From positions 5,698,501 through 5,762,500 of the forward strand of contig NZ_CP021112.1 in assembly GCF_002119765.1 (NCBI RefSeq): 64,000 nt of DNA. Direction: 5' to 3'. Source of the stretch: Pseudorhodoplanes sinuspersici (GTDB lineage Bacteria; Pseudomonadota; Alphaproteobacteria; Rhizobiales; Xanthobacteraceae). Positions 41,997 to 50,355 of this stretch are shown here, one piece after another. Both the position numbers and the translations under genes were made by a program. Position 1 is the stretch's first letter, and each line of letters opens with the position of its first letter. The notes under the pieces were generated by a model. It was not told the DNA's origin. It was given only the letters and a program-made list of their open reading frames with translations, and made no database searches.

Positions 41997-42593
41997 TCAG
42001 GATGCAATCGTCTCTTTGTACGCGGTCTTCCAACCCCAGGCACCGGAGCCATAGCCGCGCTTGACGACACGCTCCTTGTAGATCTGCGCGATGATCTCGC
42101 CATCGCCGGCCAGCAGCGATTTGGTCGAGCACATCTCGGCACACATCGGCAGCTTGCCTTCGGCCAGACGATTGGCGCCATACTTGTCGAATTCGGCCTG
42201 CGATCCATCGGCCTCCGGACCACCGGCGCAATAGGTGCATTTGTCCATCTTGCCGCGTGAGCCAAAGTTGCCAACGCGCGGATATTGCGGCGCACCGAAT
42301 GGACATGCGTAGAAGCAATATCCGCAACCGATGCACAAGTCCTTCGAGTGGAGTACGACCGCATCGGCCGTCGTGTAGAAGCAGTTCACGGGGCATACCG
42401 CCGCACAGGGCGCGTCAGTGCAGTGCATGCAGGCCATGGAGACCGAACGCTCGCCCGGCTTGCCGTCATTGATGGTGACAACGCGACGGCGATTGATGCC
42501 CCACGGCACTTCGTTTTCGTTCTTGCAGGCGGTGACGCAAGCGTTGCACTCGATGCAACGGTCGGCGTCGCAAAGGAATTTCATACGAGCCAT
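41997..42593 (-). CDS. Formate dehydrogenase iron-sulfur subunit (beta)
   Basis: 198-residue electron-transfer subunit with four 4Fe-4S clusters. Cysteine sets are CIECNACVTACKNEN, CMHCTDAPCAAVCPV, CIGCGYCFYACPFG, and KCTYC with later CAEMC. It lacks the C-terminal membrane helix of E. coli FdnH, which fits the shorter FDH3-type beta subunits. It bridges the FdhA molybdenum or tungsten subunit and the cytochrome b. Confidence 0.94.
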   Translation of the reverse strand: MARMKFLCDADRCIECNACVTACKNENEVPWGINRRRVVTINDGKPGERSVSMACMHCTDAPCAAVCPVNCFYTTADAVVLHSKDLCIGCGYCFYACPFGAPQYPRVGNFGSRGKMDKCTYCAGGPEADGSQAEFDKYGANRLAEGKLPMCAEMCSTKSLLAGDGEIIAQIYKERVVKRGYGSGAWGWKTAYKETIAS

Positions 42594-42605
42594 TGTTGCG
42601 TCTCC

Positions 42606-45578
42606 TTATGCTGCCCGGATTTGGCAGAGTGTTGCTTTCGGTTCCTGCATGCCGGTCACCGGATCAAAGCCATAGGTCGTGACCGTATTGGCGCTTTCGC
42701 CCAGTACGATCGGATCGGCCCCCTTCGGATAATTACCGCGCTGATCGACGCCCTGGAACCAGCCGGCGAAATGGAACGGGCACCAAGCCACGCCCTTGCC
42801 GACACGTTCGGTCACCAGTGCTTTCATGCGAGCCCGAGAGTTGTTCTCAGGTCCGGTAACCCAAACCCAGCCACCGTCCCTGATGCCGCGCTCGGCGGCG
42901 TCAGCAGGATTGATCTCAACAAACATGTCCTGCTGCAATTCGGCGAGCCACTTGTTGGAGCGGGTTTCCTCGCCGCCACCTTCATATTCGACGAGTCGGC
43001 CGGAGGTCATGACAATCGGGAATTGCTTGGCAATTCCCTTTTCCACAGCCGCCTTCTGCACGTCGAAACCGATGTTCGGTACGCGGAACTGCCGCGCATT
43101 CGGCAAGGTCGGATATTTCGCGACGAGATCGGGGCGCGGCGAGTAGATCGGCTCGCGATGCACCGGGATCGCGTCAGGAAGACCGTAGGCATTCGCCCGG
43201 GCCTTGCCGTTGCCGTAAGGGATGCAGCCGTGATTGATCGCCACGCGCTGGATGCCGCCGGAGAGATCGAGGGACCAGGACACGGCATCGGGATTGGCGG
43301 GATTGACCTTCTGGATCACAGCCATCTCGGCCTCCGTCAGATCCTTGTCCCAACCAAGTTTCTTCAGAACGGCGAGTGTGAATTCTGGATAGCCGTCCTG
43401 AATCTCAGAGTCCTTGGAATAGGAGCCCTCAGCGAGTAGGTTGAATTTCTGCTCCTTCTCGACTTCCTGGCCATTCTCCATGACTTTGGTCTTGACCACA
43501 CGCTCAACACCAAAGCGCGCGCGGAATGTGCCGCCGCCGTCCTTGACTGCCAGATTGGTGTTGTAGAGCGTGTGGGTGCCCGGATGCTTGAATTCTGGCG
43601 TGCCCCAGCAGGGCCACGGCAGACCATAGTAATCGCCCTTGGCCGGTCCGTCCTTGGCACGCAGTGAGACCAGATCAAAATCCTTCTGGTTCGCCATGTG
43701 CATCTTCAGGCGTTCCGGCGACTGCCCGCAATAGCCGGTCGACCAACCGCCGCGGTTGATCTCGCGGAGAATATCCTCGGGCTCCGGCTGATTGTTCTCG
43801 ACCTTGATGTTCTTAAACATCAAATCAGCGAAGCCGAGCTTCTTGGCCAGCAGATACATCACTTCATAGTCGTTCTTCGACTCAAAGATCGGCTTGACGA
43901 TCTGTTCGCCCCACTGGATCGAACGGTTCGAAGCCGTGCGCGAGCCGGAGGTTTCGAATTGGGTGCAGACCGGCAGCAGATAGGTGCCGTTCTTGCGCTC
44001 CGAGAGAGCCGCCCAGGTCGTGGGATGCGGGTCGGCGACGACAAGAAGATCGAGCTTCTCGATGCCTTCCGCCGCTTTCGGCATGCGGGTGATGGTGTTG
44101 CCACCATGCCCGAACACCATCATCGCCTTCACATTGTCTTTCTGAGACACCTGATCCTTCGGCAACATTGCGGCGTCGAACCACCGCGTCGACGGGATGC
44201 CAGGCGTATTCATCATCTTCACGGGCTTGCCGTCTGGACCGGTGAACGTGTCGAAGCGGCCTTCGAACCACGAATAATCAACTTCCCAAACGCGCGCCCA
44301 ATGCCGCCATGCACCTTCCGCGAGGCCATAGTAAAGCGGCAGTGTCACGATATCGAGGCCAAGGTCGGTCGCGCCCTGCACGTTGCAATGGCCGCGGAAG
44401 ATGTTTGCGCCACTGCCGAAGCCGCCGACATTGCCTGTCGCCAGCAGCAACACGCAGCTTGCGCGAACGTTCGCCGTACCAACCGTGTGCTGGGTCTGTC
44501 CCATCGCCCAGATCATCGTCGCGGGACGCTGCTTGGCGAACATCTCGGCGACGCGCTTGAGCTGCGCACCCGGCACACCGGAAACACGCTCCACCTCTTC
44601 TGGCGTCCACTTGGCGACTTCCTTGCGGATATCGTCCATTCCGTAGACACGCTGGTTGATGAACTCCTTGTCCTCCCAGCCGTTCTGGAAAATGTGCCAG
44701 AGCATGCCCCAGATCACCGGAATATCGGTGCCGGGACGCAAGCGGACATATTCGGTTGCATGCGCAGCCGTGCGCGTCATTCGCGGATCGATGACGACAA
44801 AGTTCGCCCGATTGAGTTCCTTGCCCTCAAGAAGATGCTGCAACGACACCGGATGCGCTTCGGCGGGATTGCCACCGAGGAAAACCAGGGTCTTCGAATT
44901 GCGGATGTCGTTGTAGCTGTTGGTCATCGCGCCGTAGCCCCAGGTATTGGCCACGCCCGCGACTGTCGTCGAATGGCAGATACGCGCCTGATGGTCGGAG
45001 TTATTCGTCCCCCAGAAGGCTGCGAATTTGCGGTTCAAATAGGCGCCCTCGTTGGAGAATTTTGCCGAACCGAGCCAATAGACCGAGTCCGGCCCCGACT
45101 TGCTGCGGATCTCCATCAGCTTGTCGCCTATTTCATTGATGGCGGAATCCCAGGAAACCCGGGTCCATTGTCCGTCGACCAGCTTCATCGGATATTTCAG
45201 CCGGCGGTCGCCGTGCACGAGTTCGCGCACCGACGCACCCTTGGCGCAATGCGAACCGCGATTGATCGGGGAGTCCCAGCCGGGCTCCTGACCTACCCAC
45301 ACGCCGTTCTGGACTTCGCCGATGACGGTGCAGCCAACCGAACAATGCGTGCAGATATTCTTGCGGACAGTGACGCCCGCGCCCGTCGGCATCGTGCCCG
45401 CAGCGTCAGCCTTGCGCATGCCGGCGAGCGGCAACGCTCCAACCAGGGCCACTCCGCCCGCGGCCAAACCGGAGCGGCGCAAGAAGGTACGGCGATCGAG
45501 ACCGCCGACGGATTGATTGCCAAGCGAGTCCGCAAGACTGCCGCGGCGTTTCTCGCGTTCTGTTCTTCTGATCAGCAC
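42606..45578 (-). CDS. Formate dehydrogenase catalytic subunit (alpha), Cys type, Tat-exported
   Basis: 990-residue Mo/W-bis-MGD catalytic subunit. GTG 45578 follows GGGAGG by 7 bp and gives a Tat signal (DRRTFLRRSGLAAGG, residues about 28-42). A 4Fe-4S site is formed by CTHCSVGC (76-83) and HCAKG (111). The active-site ligand is Cys 201 in HQARICHSTTVAG, encoded by TGC and not by TGA, so it is not a selenoprotein. The C-terminal molydopterin-binding domain is intact. It oxidises formate to CO2 in the periplasm and is encoded in line with FdhB and cytochrome b. Confidence 0.94.
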   Translation of the reverse strand: MLIRRTEREKRRGSLADSLGNQSVGGLDRRTFLRRSGLAAGGVALVGALPLAGMRKADAAGTMPTGAGVTVRKNICTHCSVGCTVIGEVQNGVWVGQEPGWDSPINRGSHCAKGASVRELVHGDRRLKYPMKLVDGQWTRVSWDSAINEIGDKLMEIRSKSGPDSVYWLGSAKFSNEGAYLNRKFAAFWGTNNSDHQARICHSTTVAGVANTWGYGAMTNSYNDIRNSKTLVFLGGNPAEAHPVSLQHLLEGKELNRANFVVIDPRMTRTAAHATEYVRLRPGTDIPVIWGMLWHIFQNGWEDKEFINQRVYGMDDIRKEVAKWTPEEVERVSGVPGAQLKRVAEMFAKQRPATMIWAMGQTQHTVGTANVRASCVLLLATGNVGGFGSGANIFRGHCNVQGATDLGLDIVTLPLYYGLAEGAWRHWARVWEVDYSWFEGRFDTFTGPDGKPVKMMNTPGIPSTRWFDAAMLPKDQVSQKDNVKAMMVFGHGGNTITRMPKAAEGIEKLDLLVVADPHPTTWAALSERKNGTYLLPVCTQFETSGSRTASNRSIQWGEQIVKPIFESKNDYEVMYLLAKKLGFADLMFKNIKVENNQPEPEDILREINRGGWSTGYCGQSPERLKMHMANQKDFDLVSLRAKDGPAKGDYYGLPWPCWGTPEFKHPGTHTLYNTNLAVKDGGGTFRARFGVERVVKTKVMENGQEVEKEQKFNLLAEGSYSKDSEIQDGYPEFTLAVLKKLGWDKDLTEAEMAVIQKVNPANPDAVSWSLDLSGGIQRVAINHGCIPYGNGKARANAYGLPDAIPVHREPIYSPRPDLVAKYPTLPNARQFRVPNIGFDVQKAAVEKGIAKQFPIVMTSGRLVEYEGGGEETRSNKWLAELQQDMFVEINPADAAERGIRDGGWVWVTGPENNSRARMKALVTERVGKGVAWCPFHFAGWFQGVDQRGNYPKGADPIVLGESANTVTTYGFDPVTGMQEPKATLCQIRAA

Positions 45579-45591
45579 GGCTATGCCTCCC

Positions 45592-45801
45592 TCAGCTCGG
45601 ATACCGGTTGACCCGGTAAAAAGTCTGAATCTCTGCGGAATTTGGCTGATAACGAGCCTTCCGTTTTTGGTCGGTGGTCTCGCTGTCCGCTTGCGCAGGT
45701 GTGGCAAGCGGAGCTGCAGCCGTGACGGCAGCGCCTGCACCGGCGCCAAGGACTCGCAGGACATCGCGGCGTCCGATTGCCGTTTTGCTGTCTCGTTTCA
45801 T
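45592..45801 (-). CDS. Small formate dehydrogenase-associated Tat-signal protein
   Basis: 69-residue protein found beside FDH operons. It has a Tat signal GRRDVLRVLGAGAGAAVTAA, a cleavage-like AQA, and a short basic tail ending QTFYRVNRYPS. The family (TIGR02811-type) is known only by its link to formate dehydrogenase; assembly or export help is presumed. ATG 45801 lies behind GGAGACGG. It sits 13 bp before fdhA and 35 bp after the TorD-type gene. Confidence 0.88.
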   Translation of the reverse strand: MKRDSKTAIGRRDVLRVLGAGAGAAVTAAAPLATPAQADSETTDQKRKARYQPNSAEIQTFYRVNRYPS

Positions 45802-45836
45802 CGCCGTCTCCTTTGTGGTCCTCGTTCGCCTCGCGC

Positions 45837-46613
45837 TCAGACCGGTAACGCGAAGGACTCGATCTCGATCTCGATAAAAACCCGGCCAAGCGTGCCAACG
45901 CGCCGGTAGAAATTGGCCTCTTGCGCATTTTCAAGATCGGCGAAGAAGCGGCCGATCCATGGCGCGAGGTGCTTTTCGAAAATTGCCTGATCCGTTCCGG
46001 CAGGGGCCGGGAAACGACCGCTGGCAAGACCAGACATGATCTCGCACAGGATTGCAGCGTGATCCTCCGGCTCGGCATTGCCCTCGTTGCGTTCAAGGTC
46101 AATCTTCAGAAGATCCTCGCGCAGACGGGCGAGCGGCCGCTCGTGCAAGAAGCCAGTCAGATAATAGGAGCCGTAGGGCAACAACTCGCCGCGACCGAGA
46201 CCAATGAAGAGATTGAAGTACTCGCGTTCAACAGCTTGCACGCTGATTCGCGACGCTGCCTCCGCGAGTTCGATATGAGCCATGCCCAACGGCGTCGCGT
46301 CCCCTTTTAATCGGGTCAGCGTCTTGAGCAGCGCAGCGTCAGGGGCGCGCGACAACAATGCAGAAAGCAGCGCATATTCATGCGCGCGCGCGACATCGAT
46401 TTCATCGACATCGGTGTCCGCTCCATTGTCGCTGAAAAGATCGGGCCGCAGGACGGCGCGGCCGACATTCGTCGCGGACTCAACGGCCAGCACTCGCTCG
46501 GCAGGCACGCGGTCCCAATTGGAAACCGATGGTTGGGAGATACCAATCCGGCGCGCCAGTTCGGTGATACCGCCGGCGGCCTTTATTGCTTCCTCAAGCC
46601 CGAAGTCACGCAT
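45837..46613 (-). CDS. TorD-type chaperone fused to an N-terminal HTH domain
   Basis: 258-residue protein. Residues about 1-65 form a Cro/YdaS-like helix-turn-helix (AIKAAGGITELARRIGISQP, SVSNWDRVPAERVLAVESAT). Residues about 75-258 are a TorD/DmsD-like helical chaperone (REYFNLFIGLGRGELLPYGS, YYLTGFLHERPLARLREDL, EDHAAILCEIMSGLASG). The chaperone part would bind the Tat signal and aid cofactor insertion into FdhA. The DNA-binding part suggests direct coupling of enzyme assembly to transcription of this operon. Length is above the usual TorD (about 200) by just the HTH domain. Confidence 0.85.
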   Translation of the reverse strand: MRDFGLEEAIKAAGGITELARRIGISQPSVSNWDRVPAERVLAVESATNVGRAVLRPDLFSDNGADTDVDEIDVARAHEYALLSALLSRAPDAALLKTLTRLKGDATPLGMAHIELAEAASRISVQAVEREYFNLFIGLGRGELLPYGSYYLTGFLHERPLARLREDLLKIDLERNEGNAEPEDHAAILCEIMSGLASGRFPAPAGTDQAIFEKHLAPWIGRFFADLENAQEANFYRRVGTLGRVFIEIEIESFALPV

Positions 46614-46736
46614 GGCATTGCCGAAAAAGAGTGCACCAGCTTCACATCAGAAGCCTTCAAAACAATGATCCCTAGATTGGAATCGGTCAATAGTCAGAGG
46701 CTATAGGAAGGAAATTTGCCACATCAGACCAAAGGA

Positions 46737-47426
46737 TTAGGTCGGAAGCGCTCCGCCATGGCGGCGCCTCGGCGCGGCATTCGGAAGCTCGTCAGCGCGC
46801 GTTTCCTGCTGCGTTGCAGGATTAGTTTTTGTGCGATGCAATGCAGCTTCCAATTGCGTTCGATCCCCGCTGTGGGTTGCAACGGAATCCCGATCGATCT
46901 CAACCCCTTGAGAGATAGCCACCTCGTCCCGCGCCTCGGTATCGGGTTGCTGCAGTGCCGTCCCCGACGTCTGCTCTTGCTCGTCTTTGTCGTCGCGGAT
47001 GATGCTCGCCAGCAGTTTTTTGACGTTGTCCGTTGGCAAAAGCGGACCAAATCCCGTCATGCTGTCGGGTTTGGTGAAGTCCCAGGAGTTCTCTGACAGG
47101 CCGATAAAGTCGCAAATGGCAGGGTCGGCAGACCACGCGCGACGAAGCGCCGCACGCGAAAGCGACGCCGGCACACCAGGCTGCATAAAAAGACTCAAGT
47201 CGGAATCGGGGCCGATCGAATCCAATGACGGCAGCTTGCTGAGATCGAATCGTGGCTCGGTCTTGGGCGTTTCAGGAGCAGCAGTATCAGCTGCAGATAC
47301 GACAGCCTGATCCGCCTTTTCGGCTTTGTCCTTTAGAGACGCAGCCTCCTTCAGGGACGCAGCTTCTTTCGTCGCCTGCTGCTTGCGGCGCGACCAGCGC
47401 GAAAGAAAATCGTCAGACTGGCTCAT
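46737..47426 (-). CDS. DUF3306 domain protein of the formate dehydrogenase locus
   Basis: 229-residue acidic protein. The N-terminus FLSRWSRRKQQATK and the DLSKLPSLDSIGPDSDLSLF / FMQPGVPASLSRAALRRAWS segments identify DUF3306. The C-terminal third is low-complexity, charged and probably disordered. It overlaps the DUF3305 gene by ATGA. It recurs with periplasmic formate dehydrogenases; its role is unknown, with maturation the usual guess. Confidence 0.85.
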   Translation of the reverse strand: MSQSDDFLSRWSRRKQQATKEAASLKEAASLKDKAEKADQAVVSAADTAAPETPKTEPRFDLSKLPSLDSIGPDSDLSLFMQPGVPASLSRAALRRAWSADPAICDFIGLSENSWDFTKPDSMTGFGPLLPTDNVKKLLASIIRDDKDEQEQTSGTALQQPDTEARDEVAISQGVEIDRDSVATHSGDRTQLEAALHRTKTNPATQQETRADELPNAAPRRRHGGALPT

Positions 47427-47953
47427 GACTTCGGTCCATCCGACTTCGATTTGCTCATATCATAGAGCGGACTATGCCGGGCGAGCGCTTCTGGATCCGC
47501 TTCTGTTCGCTTGCGCTTGAAAAACGGCTGCTCGACGTGATGCTCCGCGATGAAGGCGGCTACAAGCTCACGCAAATTCTCCGGCATTGACAAGCTCTCG
47601 ACGATATTGTCGCCGACGCTCGCAAAGGCCTCGCCCTCGGTTGGATCGGCCGTCACCTTGATGAGATCGTATGGGAAGTCACCGACTGAGGGCTGCAAAA
47701 CGACCCATACGGCGTTATCGCCCGAGAGGTTATCGCGATAATTTGCCGTCTCACTACGATACAATTCAAAGACCGCACCTCCCGCGTAAAACATCGCGGT
47801 GTCGCCGTCGTCTGACAATTTCGTCCAGGGCATCGTTTCCGGCTGCCCGACCAGTATCGAAACCGGCTGCCACGTATAGTCGATCCATTTGCTGGCCGCT
47901 TTGCGCCGAGCGACGACAACCCCAACCGGAATCTGGGCAAACGCTGTGCTCAT
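47423..47953 (-). CDS. DUF3305 domain protein of the formate dehydrogenase locus
   Basis: 176-residue protein of the DUF3305 family. Landmarks are IPVGVVVARRKAASKWIDY, FYAGGAVFELYRSETANYRDNL and LWVVLQ-like AVWVVLQPSVGD. ATG 47953 overlaps the preceding DUF6352 stop as ATGA. It pairs with DUF3306 in this genome and in other FDH loci. Function unknown. Confidence 0.88.
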   Translation of the reverse strand: MSTAFAQIPVGVVVARRKAASKWIDYTWQPVSILVGQPETMPWTKLSDDGDTAMFYAGGAVFELYRSETANYRDNLSGDNAVWVVLQPSVGDFPYDLIKVTADPTEGEAFASVGDNIVESLSMPENLRELVAAFIAEHHVEQPFFKRKRTEADPEALARHSPLYDMSKSKSDGPKS

Positions 47954-48957
47954 GACACCATATCGAGTTGGTGGATCGGAAGACCGGTAATGAGATTCTG
48001 CGGCTTCATGCGAATGACCTTGGCCTGCGACATTGCAAGGATCAGATAAACCGGTTCTTGGCCCACTTGCTGCAGAACGATATGTGGGTCGTGGAATGTC
48101 AAACGGAAGAGGCCCACCACCTGGGCCTGCGTGGCCTCGCTGAGGTTCTCGCCGTTCCACAAGGCATCGCCGATGCGCGTTGCGTCGGCATCCAGGCCAA
48201 CATACCAGGTGAGATTGACGTCGTGCATCTGCGTCAGCGGCTCGACGTCAACCTCGATCGCCATGACATGTCCAATCCAGCGCTGAATGACGCTGGCCAG
48301 TGCCGCAAGACCGTTGCGCCCGGCCGTCAGATCGATGGCACTGTGGAACAGGTCGCTATGCTCCCAATAGAGATGCGCATTGTCGTCGTTCAGCACATCG
48401 ATATCGGCCTGCGCTGGGATACCCAGCATCGACACCAACGGGGAAGCCGGTGTGGCGCCGGTCCCGCCAATGGTTTCCTCGTCGGCCGCGATCAGTGAGC
48501 CATCATGCAAAGTCAGACGCTGCGGACGGAAAAAGATTTCCGCTGCGCGCAGCACCAAGGGTTCCTCGCAACCATCCAGCGCATTGCGCAGGATCACATG
48601 CACAAGCTGATTGAGAAAAAGCGGCGGCGTCGAGCCCGCGCCATTCCGCACCAGGTCAAGATAGGCTGATTCGAGCGTCCTATGCCGGATGAGATGATCG
48701 CGGAAAGCGATCATGAAGGACCAGTTTTCACGCGCGTCGGCATCCGCAATTGCGGCAATATCGCTCTTGGAGACAGCACGGCGCGGTTCGGCCAGCAGCG
48801 CGGCATGGAGCGTCTTTTCCACGGTACAGGCCTCCGGCGGGGGCGCGAGTTCGGGCCGCGCTAGATAAACCTTCAGAAATTCATCGGTGACGACGAGACC
48901 GCCGCCCTCCTCCCGGTCGAGCAGATGATGTCCGCAGGCAAACCAGAAATCCCTCAC
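47950..48957 (-). CDS. DUF6352 family protein of the formate dehydrogenase locus
   Basis: 335-residue protein beginning RDFWFACGHHLLDREEGGGL, the hallmark of DUF6352, from a GTG that overlaps the preceding stop (GTGA). No catalytic motif is evident; a His-His-x-x-Asp start could bind metal. It is one of four tightly overlapping genes with DUF3305, DUF6505 and a ligase-fold protein, and is probably needed for formate dehydrogenase assembly. Confidence 0.85.
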   Translation of the reverse strand: MRDFWFACGHHLLDREEGGGLVVTDEFLKVYLARPELAPPPEACTVEKTLHAALLAEPRRAVSKSDIAAIADADARENWSFMIAFRDHLIRHRTLESAYLDLVRNGAGSTPPLFLNQLVHVILRNALDGCEEPLVLRAAEIFFRPQRLTLHDGSLIAADEETIGGTGATPASPLVSMLGIPAQADIDVLNDDNAHLYWEHSDLFHSAIDLTAGRNGLAALASVIQRWIGHVMAIEVDVEPLTQMHDVNLTWYVGLDADATRIGDALWNGENLSEATQAQVVGLFRLTFHDPHIVLQQVGQEPVYLILAMSQAKVIRMKPQNLITGLPIHQLDMVS

Positions 48958-49493
48958 TTGCTGTTCTCCCGCACCAGATTCATCAGATCGATTGTCTCGT
49001 CCGGCTCCTCCTCTTCACCTTCGACCTCCATGAAGGAAAAAGCCCGGAGCGGCTTCGGACCGCCGCGATGCTGCAAGCTGCGAAACGCCTCGCGCAATTC
49101 TCCATTTTCAAAGCTTCGATGCACGGCGATCAGGGTATCGCTGGGATGGGTGCAAAGCGCTTCAGAAAAGCTCACCTCTTCTTCGGCCGCGGCCCGCGCT
49201 GTCTCGAGATCCGGCGCGCCGAAATTCCGCATCAGTCGCTGCGCCAATGCATTAACCAGATTGGCGCGATCCTCGGTACTAGCATCGACGATTTGCACCA
49301 GAGTAGACCACCCCAGCGAGTCGACGCCCAGAAAGCCCGCGCGAAAAGCGGTCCGTGCCTTGCCCTGCAAACTCGCCGGATCGGTATCGGAAAATACAAA
49401 GCCGCCAGCGACCGCCCATTCACCGGGTTCGGCCGCACGCTCGAACACGAACGTGTCGGAGGGGTCAAGACGAATGGTTCGCAACAATTTCAC
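48954..49493 (-). CDS. DUF6505 family protein of the formate dehydrogenase locus
   Basis: 179-residue protein beginning KLLRTIRLDPSDTFVFERAA with FRAGFLGVDSLGWSTLVQIV, typical of DUF6505. GTG start with GTGA overlap. The C-terminus is strongly acidic (EVEGEEEEPDETIDL). It has no known function and is coupled to DUF6352 and the ligase-fold gene. Confidence 0.82.
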   Translation of the reverse strand: MKLLRTIRLDPSDTFVFERAAEPGEWAVAGGFVFSDTDPASLQGKARTAFRAGFLGVDSLGWSTLVQIVDASTEDRANLVNALAQRLMRNFGAPDLETARAAAEEEVSFSEALCTHPSDTLIAVHRSFENGELREAFRSLQHRGGPKPLRAFSFMEVEGEEEEPDETIDLMNLVRENSK

Positions 49494-50266
49494 GAACGCG
49501 GTCCTCGTGTCTGCGGGTCGAACCAGGTCGGCTGCGTCAAGGCCGGCAGCAATTTCTGCCGCTGCACGTCCGCTTTGCCCATTTGGCGAACAAGCAGGTC
49601 GCCATCCTGGTCGATGTCGCGCCGCACACCTTTTTCGGAAACGGTGGCAAGATAAGGCAGGTAAGTTTTCGCGACGCCGTCGAAGCCTTGTTCCTGCCAG
49701 GTGTCCAGAATCATCATGAAATGGCGGGTAAACGCCTCAACCATCCGGTCGGAAGCTTCGCCATCGAACCCCTCATCTTCAAGGGCCGACGTGAGGGGAC
49801 GCAATCCGGCCTCACCTTCGGACAGCGACACGAGGCGGATCATTGCACTGAAGACCATCCATTGCGGCGGCTCATTCTCATCGGCGTCTGCCGGCCAGCC
49901 CAATCGACCACCCCCGACTAGACCGAGATTGACCCTGATGGCGTCGGGCCAGTCGATCGTGATCGGCGTCTCCGGTGGTGCGATCACCGACAGCGCGTCA
50001 GCAAGCGCCGCCATGCCCGCATATAATGTGCGACGCGCCATGCGGAGTGGTTCGTCCGGCTCCAGCACCACTGCGAATTCCGCTAGATCGAAGCGCCCGA
50101 CATAAATGAGGGTTCCCGCCCCCTCCTCCGCCGCATGCGCCATGGCATGTGCAAAGGCATCCCCGACCTCACGCAAGGTGACCAGCCGGAATGGTGGCGG
50201 CAACGCGAGGGTCGGCGCCGTGGAACTGGAAATGCGGGTGCGCGTGGCTGGCGGCATCTGCGACAT
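49490..50266 (-). CDS. Biotin/lipoate-ligase-fold protein of the formate dehydrogenase locus
   Basis: 258-residue protein of the bacterial BPL_LplA_LipB-like family. Landmarks are LPPPFRLVTLREVGDAFAHA, LAEFAVVLEPDEPLRMARR and the internal WPDAIRVNLGLVGGGRLGWP. This last matches the ligase-fold strand region but lacks the GRGRxGR ATP loop of BirA, so ligase activity is doubtful. It is the first gene of the DUF-rich leftward operon, divergent from the 4Fe-4S protein. Confidence 0.78.
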   Translation of the reverse strand: MSQMPPATRTRISSSTAPTLALPPPFRLVTLREVGDAFAHAMAHAAEEGAGTLIYVGRFDLAEFAVVLEPDEPLRMARRTLYAGMAALADALSVIAPPETPITIDWPDAIRVNLGLVGGGRLGWPADADENEPPQWMVFSAMIRLVSLSEGEAGLRPLTSALEDEGFDGEASDRMVEAFTRHFMMILDTWQEQGFDGVAKTYLPYLATVSEKGVRRDIDQDGDLLVRQMGKADVQRQKLLPALTQPTWFDPQTRGPRS

Positions 50267-50355
50267 GACCTATCTTTAGTTTGGTATAGTTATAAGCTAT
50301 TGATCAACAAGGCCACCCGGACATCCGATCCGGCCGGGGCGAGTTTGGAGAGCCG

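Noticed and set aside
42606-45578. Selenocysteine form of formate dehydrogenase
   Set aside because: The active-site codon in ARICHSTT is TGC; there is no in-frame TGA.
43698-45611. 637-codon + strand frame
   Set aside because: Antisense to fdhA, which has the full formate dehydrogenase motif set.
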